The notes under the pieces are model-generated. The model was not told the origin of the DNA and did no database searches. It saw only the letters and a program-made list of their open reading frames with translations. Shown piece by piece: positions 1 to 5,737 of a stretch of DNA of 8,487 nucleotides. Source of the stretch: an uncultured Bacillota bacterium (GTDB taxonomy: Bacteria > Bacillota > Clostridia > Peptostreptococcales > Anaerovoracaceae); contig CAMOZS010000061.1 of assembly GCA_946631075.1 (NCBI GenBank), positions 1-8,487 of the forward strand. The letters are read 5' to 3'. Every line of letters begins with the position of its first letter. Within the stretch, counting starts at the first letter, position 1. The translations under genes and the position numbers were made by a program.

Positions 1-336
1 CCCTGGAGCCTGGGGATCAAGGCGGTGATGGCCATCATCTTCGGCCTGATCATCCAGTCGGTAGCCGCCAGGAAGGCGGTCAGCGGAAGGAAGGCAGTCA
101 GCGGCAGGGCCTTCGTATCCATAGAGGTAGTGGGCATGGTCGTCGCGGGCCTGTTCATGACGGGAGCCTATTTCATCGCCGAGGGTATCATGTACGGCAA
201 CTGGCCGGTAGCCATGCTGGGGATCCCCTGGAACATCGCCCAGTTCGCGGTCGGCGCCGCCCTGGCGGTGGCTCTGAATACGGCTCTGGCAAGGACATCG
301 CTGCGGGGCCATATGGCCTACGCGCAGCCACAATAA
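1..336 (+). CDS. ECF transporter S component (substrate-binding membrane subunit), 3' part only
   Basis: The frame is open from base 1, so the gene begins upstream of the window; 111 C-terminal residues are visible. They are mostly hydrophobic: a membrane segment at visible residues 3-23, a short basic loop (24-36), another segment at about 39-60, and a last one at about 70-97, with a short polar tail. The stretch Y57-FIAE ... YG ... GIPWN-x2-Q ... G (residues 57-85) resembles the C-terminal signature of S components of the riboflavin-transporter-like family (PF07155). S components bind a vitamin or precursor in the membrane and dock on EcfT. The substrate cannot be told from this fragment. 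The ATPase gene starts 14 bases after the stop, so this looks like the first visible gene of an ECF operon. The basic loop contains a near-perfect 18-bp tandem duplication (RKAVSG twice). An ATG at 25 is internal to the frame and is not taken as the start. Confidence 0.75.
   Translation, partial: PWSLGIKAVMAIIFGLIIQSVAARKAVSGRKAVSGRAFVSIEVVGMVVAGLFMTGAYFIAEGIMYGNWPVAMLGIPWNIAQFAVGAALAVALNTALARTSLRGHMAYAQPQ
70..105 (+). repeat. 18-bp tandem duplication inside the S-component gene
   Basis: Bases 70-87 and 88-105 match at 16 of 18 positions and encode RKAVSG twice, followed by a further R. The repeat lies in a short basic loop between two predicted membrane segments. It keeps the reading frame and adds positive charge, which the positive-inside rule would place on the cytoplasmic side. 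Confidence 0.85.
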
Positions 337-349
337 GAAGGAGACTGGA

Positions 350-1186
350 ATGTCTGCATTTATAGAGGTAGACGATCTTAAATTTGACTATATCAAACAG
401 GATGGAACTTCCCTGCGGGCGGTCGACGGAATCAGCTTCCGGATCGAGCGGGGAAGTTTTACTGCCATCATAGGCCAGAACGGGTCCGGCAAGTCGACCC
501 TGGCCAAGAACATCAATGCCCTCCTTCTTCCGACAGAGGGAAGGATTCTGGTGGACGGACTGGATACCGCTGACCCCGCCAGCCTTTGGGAGATCCGGCG
601 GCGGGTGGCCATGGTCTTCCAGAACCCGGACAACCAGATCGTGTCCTCCATCGTCGAGGACGACATCGCTTTCGGTCCCGAAAACCTGGGCGTGGATCCT
701 GCGGAGATCCGCCAGAGGGTCCGATTCGCCCTGAAGGACGTGGAGATGGAGGAATACCGCAGGAAAGCGCCCCATCTGCTGTCCGGCGGTCAGAAACAGC
801 GGATCGCCATCGCCGGGGCCGTCGCCATGGAGCCCCAGTGCATCGTCTTTGACGAGCCGACGGCCATGCTGGATCCCAGGGGGAGAAGCGAAGTGCTGAA
901 GGTGATCGAGCGGCTCCACGACAAGGGGATCACGACCATCCTGATCACCCATTTCATGGAGGAAGCCGCCCGGGCGGACCACGTGATCGTCATGAACAAG
1001 GGCAGGCTGGAAATGGACGGGACTCCCACGGAGATCTTCTCCAGGCAGGACCGGCTGAAGGAGCTTTCTCTGGATGTCCCGGCCCCGATATATCTGGCCC
1101 GGATCCTGGGCGAGCGGGGCGTGGACCTTCCGCCGGGGATCGAGACGACCGAAGAGCTTGTGAGGTGTCTATGTCAATTACAGTAA
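350..1186 (+). CDS. ecfA1: ECF transporter ATPase EcfA1
   Basis: This is one of the two cytoplasmic ATPases of an energy-coupling factor transporter, which hydrolyse ATP to drive vitamin uptake through EcfT and an S component. The 278 residues are full length for the family. Visible motifs are Walker A GQNGSGKST (42-50), the Q-loop with FQNPDNQ (90-96), the ABC signature LSGGQ (144-148), Walker B IVFDEP (165-170), the D-loop MLDP (173-176) and the switch histidine H201. The FQNPDNQIV...EDDIAFGPENLG stretch is characteristic of EcfA1/CbiO-type subunits rather than other ABC importers. The ATG at 350 has AAGGAG at 338-343. The 3' end overlaps the start of the second ATPase gene, suggesting translational coupling and matched production of the two subunits. 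All catalytic residues are intact. Confidence 0.95.
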   Translation: MSAFIEVDDLKFDYIKQDGTSLRAVDGISFRIERGSFTAIIGQNGSGKSTLAKNINALLLPTEGRILVDGLDTADPASLWEIRRRVAMVFQNPDNQIVSSIVEDDIAFGPENLGVDPAEIRQRVRFALKDVEMEEYRRKAPHLLSGGQKQRIAIAGAVAMEPQCIVFDEPTAMLDPRGRSEVLKVIERLHDKGITTILITHFMEEAARADHVIVMNKGRLEMDGTPTEIFSRQDRLKELSLDVPAPIYLARILGERGVDLPPGIETTEELVRCLCQLQ

Positions 1187-2025
1187 AAGATCTGACTCAT
1201 ATATACAGCCCGGGCCAGCCCCAGGAGCAGGTGGCTCTGGACCAGATCAGCTTCCGGATCGAGGACGGCACCTTCGCCGGTCTCATCGGCCACACCGGTT
1301 CCGGCAAATCCACTCTGGTCCAGCATCTGAACGGGCTTCTGAAGCCCACTTCCGGGACTATTCTTCTGGGCGATACGGATATCACAAAGGCTGGGACAGC
1401 CAGCAGGCAGGCCCGGCTGAAGACCGGACTGGTCTTTCAGTACCCGGAATACCAGCTTTTTGAAGAGACCGTGGCCAAGGATGTGGCCTTCGGTCCTAAC
1501 AACCTGGGCCTTTCCCCGGAGGAGACGGACGCCCGGGTGAGGGAGGCCCTGCAGCTTGTCGGCCTGGACTACGAGGAGCTGAAAAACGTTTCTCCCTTCG
1601 AGCTTTCGGGGGGACAGAAGCGGCGGGTCGCCATCGCCGGAGTCATCGCCATGAAGCCGGAGATCCTGATCCTGGATGAACCGACGGCGGGACTGAATCC
1701 CAAGGCCCACCGGGACATTCTGGATATGGTCCGGGGGATCCACGAATCCACCGGCAACATCACCCTGATGGTCTCCCACAACATGAACGACATCGCCCGG
1801 ATGTGCGATCAGGTCCTGGTGATGGACCACGGCCGCCTGCTCATGGACGGAAGCCCGGAAGAGGTCTTCCGCAGAGGCGAGGAGCTGAAAGAGGTCGGTC
1901 TGGCCCTGCCGGACTCGATGGAGATCGCCCGGCAGATCATAGAGGGAGGCCTTGCTCTGGAAGGGACCTTCCTGACAATGGAGGAAACAGCGGACGCCAT
2001 CGCGGCGGCGCTTCAGGCTAAATGA
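1171..2025 (+). CDS. ecfA2: ECF transporter ATPase EcfA2
   Basis: This is the second ATPase of the ECF module, expected to pair with EcfA1 as a heterodimer below EcfT. With the ATG at 1171 the protein has 284 residues. Motifs are Walker A GHTGSGKST (40-48), the Q-loop FQYPEYQLF (89-97), the signature LSGGQKRR (145-152), Walker B ILILDEP (165-171) and the switch histidine H203 in SHNMNDIA. The D-loop reads GLNP (174-177), with Asn where Asp is usual. ATG 1171 is preferred because GAGG (1162-1165) sits 5 bases upstream; a GTG at 1165 would add two residues and has no clear binding site of its own. The gene overlaps the end of ecfA1 by 16 bases and its own stop overlaps the ecfT start (ATGA), so the three genes are probably translated as a coupled set. 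Confidence 0.94.
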   Translation: MSITVKDLTHIYSPGQPQEQVALDQISFRIEDGTFAGLIGHTGSGKSTLVQHLNGLLKPTSGTILLGDTDITKAGTASRQARLKTGLVFQYPEYQLFEETVAKDVAFGPNNLGLSPEETDARVREALQLVGLDYEELKNVSPFELSGGQKRRVAIAGVIAMKPEILILDEPTAGLNPKAHRDILDMVRGIHESTGNITLMVSHNMNDIARMCDQVLVMDHGRLLMDGSPEEVFRRGEELKEVGLALPDSMEIARQIIEGGLALEGTFLTMEETADAIAAALQAK

Positions 2026-2822
2026 TAAGAGATATTACACTTGGACAATATTATCAGACCGAGTCGCTGATCCACCGGCTGGATCCCCGGCTCAAGATCG
2101 TCGCTACCCTTCTTTATATCGTAGTGCTTTTTGTGGTAGATGATTTTCTGGGATTCGCCATCGCCTATGCCGGACTTGAGACAGCGATCATCATGTCGAA
2201 GGTCCCCCGGCGCTTCATTCTCAAAGGTCTGAAGCCGGTCTTTCTGATCATCGCCTTTACCCTGGTCATCAACCTGTTTATGATCCAGGGCGAGGTCCTG
2301 GTCCAGTTCTGGAAATTCCACATCACCCGGGAGGGCGTCCATATGGCCGCTTTCATGGGGATCCGGCTCTTCCTGCTGATCATCGGATCCTCCCTTCTGA
2401 CCCTGACTACCCGGCCCATCAGCCTGACCGACGGCATCGAGGCCCTTTTATCCCCATTCAAAAAGCTGGGTCTTCCGGCCCATGAGCTTGCTATGATGAT
2501 GACAATCGCCCTGCGTTTTATTCCGACCCTGCTGGAGGAGACAGACAAGATCATGAAAGCCCAGCAGGCAAGGGGGGCGGATTTTGAGACCGGAAATATC
2601 CTCCGCCGGGCCAAGGCTTTGGTCCCCATCCTGGTCCCTCTGTTTATCAGCGCCTTCCGGATCGCTCAGGATCTGGCTCTGGCCATGGAAGCCCGCTGCT
2701 ACGGCTGCGGGATCCGCAGGACCCGGATGAATGAGATCCGCTTCGAAAAGCGGGACCTGATCGGGGCGATCGTGTTCGCCTGTTTCCTGGCGGTCATTGT
2801 TTTGGAACGGTTTCTGTGGTAG
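2022..2822 (+). CDS. ecfT: ECF transporter transmembrane coupling protein EcfT
   Basis: This integral membrane protein links the two ATPases to the S component. It has 266 residues, normal for EcfT. Hydrophobic segments lie at about 27-50, 70-88, 108-128, 198-213 and 246-264. The cytoplasmic coupling-helix signatures are visible: the first as ARG (183-185, in QQARGADFETG), the second as ARC (224-226, in AMEARCYGCG) followed by RRTRM. Family members usually have A-R-G in both places, and as far as I recall ARC at the second site occurs in clostridial EcfT proteins, so I do not read it as damage. The start ATG overlaps the ecfA2 stop (ATGA). The N-terminal segment with HRLDPRLKI (18-26) is typical of the family. 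In many Bacillota truA follows ecfT; here trmB follows instead, 9 bases later. Confidence 0.94.
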   Translation: MIRDITLGQYYQTESLIHRLDPRLKIVATLLYIVVLFVVDDFLGFAIAYAGLETAIIMSKVPRRFILKGLKPVFLIIAFTLVINLFMIQGEVLVQFWKFHITREGVHMAAFMGIRLFLLIIGSSLLTLTTRPISLTDGIEALLSPFKKLGLPAHELAMMMTIALRFIPTLLEETDKIMKAQQARGADFETGNILRRAKALVPILVPLFISAFRIAQDLALAMEARCYGCGIRRTRMNEIRFEKRDLIGAIVFACFLAVIVLERFLW

Positions 2823-2831
2823 GGTAGGTAC

Positions 2832-3518
2832 ATGAGACAGCGAAAAGTCAAAAATCTGGATGAAAAGCTGCAGGCGGTCAGCGCTTTTATGGTCGAGGAT
2901 CCTTGTCCCGAAGTATGGGGGCAAGTGTTCGGCGACCGGCCCCTGTATCTTGAGATCGGCTGCGGCAAGGGAGATTTCCTCCTGCAGCAGGCCCTGACCC
3001 GCCCGGAAGCGGCCTTCGTGGGCATCGAAGGACAGGCGTCGGTGGTCCTGCGGGCACTGGAGAAGGCGGCCGCGGCTTCGGAAGGAGCCGGCGATGACGG
3101 GGACTCAGAGGAAGCCGGCGAACCCAGCCTTTGCGGTAATCTGCGTTTTGCCTGCGCCTTCGTGAACGGCCTGGAGGAACTGTTCGAGCCCGAGAGCCTT
3201 TCGGGGATCTACCTGAATTTCAGCGACCCCTGGCCCAAGGGGCGGCACGCAAAACGCCGCCTGACCTACCGGGGCAGGCTGAAGGATTACGCCAAAGCGC
3301 TGAAGCTGGGCGGTTTCATCGCCGTCAAGACCGACAACGATCCTTTGTTTGAGTTTACGCTGGAGGAGATCGCCGCCTGCGGCTGGGAACCGGTCGAGCT
3401 GACCCGGGACCTGCACGGGGAGGGCTGCGGATACGAGGCCCGGCTGATCACCACAGAGTACGAGCGAAAATTCCGGGACGCCGGTAAAACGATCAATTAT
3501 GTGAAGGTAATAATATAG
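2832..3518 (+). CDS. trmB: tRNA (guanine-46-N7)-methyltransferase TrmB
   Basis: This enzyme uses S-adenosylmethionine to make 7-methylguanosine at position 46 in the tRNA variable loop. The 228 residues are slightly longer than the roughly 210-220 usual for bacterial TrmB. The SAM-binding motif is EIGCGKGDFL (41-50), followed by the acidic end of the next strand, GIE (64-66). The family signature NFSDPWPKGRHAKRR lies at 129-143, TDND at 167-170, and the C-terminal TEYERKF (208-214), which contributes to the active site, is intact. The extra length comes from a low-complexity acidic stretch at about 81-100 (Ala, Gly, Asp, Glu, Ser). The ATG at 2832 has only a weak upstream site (GGTAGG, 2823-2828), so expression may partly depend on coupling to ecfT, whose stop is 9 bases away. 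Its presence in a transporter operon looks like co-transcription rather than shared function. Confidence 0.94.
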   Translation: MRQRKVKNLDEKLQAVSAFMVEDPCPEVWGQVFGDRPLYLEIGCGKGDFLLQQALTRPEAAFVGIEGQASVVLRALEKAAAASEGAGDDGDSEEAGEPSLCGNLRFACAFVNGLEELFEPESLSGIYLNFSDPWPKGRHAKRRLTYRGRLKDYAKALKLGGFIAVKTDNDPLFEFTLEEIAACGWEPVELTRDLHGEGCGYEARLITTEYERKFRDAGKTINYVKVII

Positions 3519-3519
3519 T

Positions 3520-3525
3520 AGGAGG
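3520..3525 (+). promoter_or_regulatory. Ribosome binding site that fixes the GTG start at 3534
   Basis: AGGAGG, a perfect anti-16S match, sits 8 bases before GTG 3534. There is no nearby in-frame ATG, so this site supports the GTG start of the aminotransferase. It begins two bases after the trmB stop. Confidence 0.85.
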
Positions 3526-3533
3526 AAGAAGAA

Positions 3534-4784
3534 GTGGCAGACCAATTCATTCTGGCAAGAGCAAACGGAAGGAAGATCCCTCAGGAGGACAAGATCTTCG
3601 GGATCAGCAACCGGGCCAAAGCAGCCATTCAGGAAAAAGGAGCGGACGCTGTAGTCAACGGCACCATCGGCGCCCTGCTGGACGATGAGGGCAAGCTGAT
3701 CGTCCTTGAGTCTGTGGACGAGGTGTTCCATCAGCTGAGCAAGACGGATTACGCGGAGTACGCTCCCATCGGTGGGATCAAACCTTTCCGCGAGGCGGTG
3801 CAGAAGGCTGCCTTCGGGGCACATGAACCGGAAGGGTTCAAGGAAGCGGTCGCGACCCCGGGCGGGACGGGATCCCTGCGCAATGTGATCTCCAATTATT
3901 CTTCCGCGGGAGACCGGATCCTGACATCCGACTGGCACTGGGCTCCCTATAACACCATCGCAGGTGAGATCGGACGGTCGATCGCTACCTTCCGCCTCTT
4001 CGATGAGAACCGGGGTTTCAACGCTGCTTCCTTCGCTGAGGAGTCGGCTGCGATCCTGCACGATCAGGACAGCCTGGTCATCATCCTGAACACACCGGCC
4101 CACAATCCTACCGGTTATTCTCTGACCCTGGAGGACTGGGACAAGGTCATCGCCAGCCTTTGCGAGGAGGCCAAGAGCGGCAAACCCATCATCCTCCTGA
4201 TCGACGCGGCTTACATTGATTTCGCCGGTGATGAGGACGAATACCGGGAGTTCCTGCCCAAGCTGTCTGCCCTGCCGGAAAACGTGCTGCCCATCATGGC
4301 CTACAGTCTGTCCAAGACCTACACTCTGTACGGGGCCCGCTGCGGCGCCATGATCTGCATCGCCAAGAGCCAGGCCATCGCCGACGAGTTCAAGCGGGTC
4401 TGCGAGTTTTCCTCCCGGGGCTCCTGGTCCAACAGCGCCAGGCTGGGACAGGTCATCCTTTCGCGGGTCTACGAGGATCCGGCTCTGCTGGCCCGGGTCG
4501 ATGAGGAACGGGCAAAGTACCGGAACATGCTGATCGCCCGCGGGACGGCTTTCAGTGAAGCGGCTGCAAAGGCTGGGCTTGAGATCGTGCCATTCGACGC
4601 TGGATTTTTCGTCAGTGTTCCCTGCCCGGATCCGGACGCGCTCAGCCGGAAGCTGGAGGAAAAGGATGTCTTCCTGGTTCCCCTCAAGCTGGGGATCCGG
4701 GTGTCCGTGGCTTCCGTTTCGGAGGAGAAGTGCCGCCGCCTGCCCGCCATCATCAAGGAAACCATGGATGAGCTGGGGATGTAG
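3534..4784 (+). CDS. PLP-dependent class I/II aminotransferase, substrate unknown
   Basis: The 416-residue protein belongs to the fold-type I aminotransferases (PF00155, aspartate/aromatic group). Visible features are the phosphate-binding-loop-like GGTGS (110-114), an aromatic W136 where this family stacks on the cofactor ring, NTPAHNPTG (186-194) with the pyridine-facing N191, D224 and Y227 in LLIDAAY, the Schiff-base lysine K261 in SLSKTYTLYGAR with the phosphate-binding R269, and R389 in GIRVSVAS as the probable substrate-carboxylate arginine. Residue roles are by analogy with aspartate aminotransferase. The full catalytic set suggests an active enzyme, likely acting on an amino acid with 2-oxoglutarate or a similar acceptor, but the donor cannot be named. 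It starts with GTG, 15 bases after trmB, and is the last gene before a terminator. No biosynthetic neighbours hint at a pathway. Confidence 0.9.
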   Translation: MADQFILARANGRKIPQEDKIFGISNRAKAAIQEKGADAVVNGTIGALLDDEGKLIVLESVDEVFHQLSKTDYAEYAPIGGIKPFREAVQKAAFGAHEPEGFKEAVATPGGTGSLRNVISNYSSAGDRILTSDWHWAPYNTIAGEIGRSIATFRLFDENRGFNAASFAEESAAILHDQDSLVIILNTPAHNPTGYSLTLEDWDKVIASLCEEAKSGKPIILLIDAAYIDFAGDEDEYREFLPKLSALPENVLPIMAYSLSKTYTLYGARCGAMICIAKSQAIADEFKRVCEFSSRGSWSNSARLGQVILSRVYEDPALLARVDEERAKYRNMLIARGTAFSEAAAKAGLEIVPFDAGFFVSVPCPDPDALSRKLEEKDVFLVPLKLGIRVSVASVSEEKCRRLPAIIKETMDELGM

Positions 4785-4828
4785 CAGGGCGCTGGCCAGA
4801 TCGAAGTGAGATAGAAACAGAAATGAGG

Positions 4829-4852
4829 CCGCCGGGAGACCGGCGGTTTTTC
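4829..4852 (+). terminator. Intrinsic terminator of the ecf-trmB-aminotransferase unit
   Basis: A 7-bp GC-rich stem (4829-4835 with 4840-4846: CCGCCGG / CCGGCGG) closes a GAGA tetraloop and is followed by a run of five T (4847-4851). It lies 44 bases after the aminotransferase stop. Confidence 0.9.
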
Positions 4853-4948
4853 GTATGGGCGAAAGTGTGGACGCGGGTTGCATAACAGACTTATATATCC
4901 TGCCGGGCCAGGTATATAGAAATATATGGAATAAATGTTAAATAATGA
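4853..4948. other. AT-rich intergenic region upstream of the PC4-like gene
   Basis: The 237 bases between the aminotransferase and the next gene hold the terminator, this stretch and a promoter. From about 4884 composition turns sharply AT-rich against a GC-rich background, with runs such as TATATA and AAATAATG directly upstream of the -35 box. This could act as an UP element or a curved-DNA site. No ORF or structured RNA is evident. Confidence 0.5.
4892..4918. repeat. Imperfect palindrome, possible operator
   Basis: Arms TATATA-t-CCTG (4892-4902) and CAGG-TATATA (4909-4918) are inverted around a 6-base centre, with one unpaired T at 4898. There is no T run after it, so it is not a typical terminator. 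It ends about 30 bases before the -35 box of the next gene. Confidence 0.45.
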
Positions 4949-4977
4949 TTGACAAAATATGGAAATCATGATAGTAT
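4949..4977 (+). promoter_or_regulatory. Strong sigma-A promoter with extended -10 for the PC4-like gene
   Basis: A perfect -35 TTGACA (4949-4954) and a -10 TAGTAT (4972-4977, 4 of 6 to consensus) are separated by 17 bases. TG at 4969-4970 plus one base gives an extended -10. Transcription should start near 4984, giving a leader of about 38 bases. Confidence 0.85.
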
Positions 4978-5006
4978 GCAGTCGATGAGAAAAGAGGTAT
5001 TTCAGG

Positions 5007-5013
5007 AAAGGAG
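5007..5013 (+). promoter_or_regulatory. Ribosome binding site that favours ATG 5022
   Basis: AAAGGAG ends 8 bases before ATG 5022, but only 2 bases before an in-frame TTG at 5016. The spacing therefore favours the ATG. Confidence 0.85.
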
Positions 5014-5021
5014 AATTGCTT

Positions 5022-5582
5022 ATGCCAAAGAACAATGACGCCAGAGAAGTCACTTTCGAGATCGTGGAGGAGATCGGGGTCATTTCCACATCCGGCACCG
5101 GCTGGAAGAAGGAACTGAACATCGTGGCCTGGAACGGCAATCAGGGGAAGTATGACATCCGCGAGTGGTCACCCCAGCATGATCGGATGAGCCGCGGCAT
5201 CACCCTGAATGAACAGGAGATGCGGTCGATCGTTGAACTGCTGAAGCGAAGGGCCAGATACGTGCCCAGGGGCAGGGTGACGATGTCTCAGCAGCCGGGA
5301 TCGCTTGCCCAGGATGCTGGGGAGCTCCTGTCCCAGGCGGAGCCGATGGCTCAGGAAGAGGCCGAACCGGCCTTTGCGCCGGCCGAGGGCTCAGCCTATA
5401 CGGCGGCCGAAGACTCAGCCTTTGCAGCAGCTGAGGGTCCGGAGATGACGGAGTCCGAAGACCCGTTGATGACCGCGGCCGAGGACTCGCTGATGAGCGC
5501 GGACGAAGACGAGCCGCAGGAAGACGACACTTTTGTTCCCCGGGCCATGGAGGAGGCCCAGCAGCAGGCAGCTTCATTTTAG
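5022..5582 (+). CDS. YdbC/PC4-like nucleic acid binding protein with long acidic repeat tail
   Basis: Residues 8-75 match the bacterial YdbC-type domain related to the eukaryotic coactivator PC4/Sub1 (PF02229): FEIVEEIGVIS, then GWKKELNIVAWNG, then KYDIREWSP, then GITLNEQEM, a four-strand sheet plus C-terminal helix. Family members bind single-stranded DNA, and most bacterial ones are about 70-85 residues long, essentially this domain alone. Here the protein has 186 residues. After a basic linker (KRRARYVPRGR, 75-85) comes a tail of about 100 residues rich in Glu, Asp, Ala, Ser, Pro and Met, probably disordered. Residues 120-159 form five 8-residue repeats of the type A-A-E-D-S-x-M/F-x, with degenerate copies on both sides. 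The last residues are QQQAASF. The gene has its own promoter and terminator, so it is expressed alone. The role (replication, repair or transcription) is not known from sequence. Confidence 0.85.
   Translation: MPKNNDAREVTFEIVEEIGVISTSGTGWKKELNIVAWNGNQGKYDIREWSPQHDRMSRGITLNEQEMRSIVELLKRRARYVPRGRVTMSQQPGSLAQDAGELLSQAEPMAQEEAEPAFAPAEGSAYTAAEDSAFAAAEGPEMTESEDPLMTAAEDSLMSADEDEPQEDDTFVPRAMEEAQQQAASF
5355..5522 (+). repeat. 24-bp tandem repeat array inside the PC4-like gene
   Basis: Five units of 24 bases run from 5379 to 5498 (starts at 5379, 5403, 5427, 5451, 5475), in frame, each encoding eight residues. Weaker copies flank them at 5355 and 5499. The best conserved positions are a GCGGCCGA[G/A]GACTC-like core. 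Units 2 and 5 are the most alike. Confidence 0.8.
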
Positions 5583-5586
5583 AGGA

Positions 5587-5604
5587 CCGGAGGGGAAACT
5601 CCGG
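5587..5604 (+). repeat. Small hairpin in the 3' untranslated region
   Basis: CCGGAG (5587-5592) can pair with CTCCGG (5599-5604) around a GGGAAA loop, five bases after the stop codon. It lacks a T run and so is probably not the terminator; it could protect the 3' end or be incidental. Confidence 0.35.
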
Positions 5605-5647
5605 CCGGAAAAACATAGAATATCTGAACTCCCAACACCATCAAAGG

Positions 5648-5684
5648 AAAGGGGTCTGCGCAGCTGGCGCGGCCCCTTTTCTCG
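5648..5684 (+). terminator. Strong intrinsic terminator after the PC4-like gene
   Basis: AAAGGGGTC (5648-5656) pairs with GGCCCCTTT (5671-5679, one G-T pair). After a bulged T at 5657 the stem continues as GCGC/GCGC (5658-5661 with 5667-5670) around AGCTG. TTTTCTCG follows. The stem is about 13 bp, making this the strongest hairpin I found in the window. Confidence 0.9.
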
Positions 5685-5713
5685 TTGTCGGTCCGGGCAA
5701 AATCAAGTATACT
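5685..5713 (+). promoter_or_regulatory. Sigma-A promoter of the two-kinase unit
   Basis: -35 TTGTCG (5685-5690, 4 of 6) and -10 TATACT (5708-5713, 5 of 6) are spaced by 17 bases. The promoter abuts the preceding terminator. The predicted start near 5719-5721 leaves a leader of only about 18 bases, almost all of it the ribosome binding site AGGAGGTG (5721-5728). Confidence 0.75.
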
Positions 5714-5737
5714 AATAAGCAGGAGGTGGACTGAACC

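Noticed and set aside
188..982. A 264-codon - strand frame across the S component and ecfA1
   Set aside because: Antisense shadow of ecfA1; no recognisable motif and no ribosome binding site context.
1165..1170. GTG start for ecfA2
   Set aside because: It would use bases of the likely ribosome binding site itself as the start codon; ATG 1171 has better spacing to GAGG and a typical MSI start.
2691..2700. EcfT second coupling motif ARC read as a damaging change
   Set aside because: Cys at this place appears, as far as I know the family, in clostridial EcfT proteins, and the rest of the protein is intact.
3105..4883. A 592-codon open frame on the - strand across trmB and the aminotransferase
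   Set aside because: It lies antisense to two genes with complete family motifs, its translation is low-complexity and shows no domain I recognise, and long antisense frames are expected in GC-rich, codon-biased DNA.
5016..5021. TTG start giving a two-residue longer PC4-like protein
   Set aside because: The ribosome binding site is only 2 bases from the TTG but 8 from ATG 5022, which is the usual spacing.
4469..5140. A 223-codon - strand frame crossing the intergenic region
   Set aside because: It would read through the terminator and promoter of the + strand genes, and its translation looks like antisense of the aminotransferase and PC4-like genes.
5355..5522. CRISPR-like or mobile-element repeats
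   Set aside because: The 24-bp units are directly adjacent without spacers and stay in frame within one protein, so they are coding tandem repeats.
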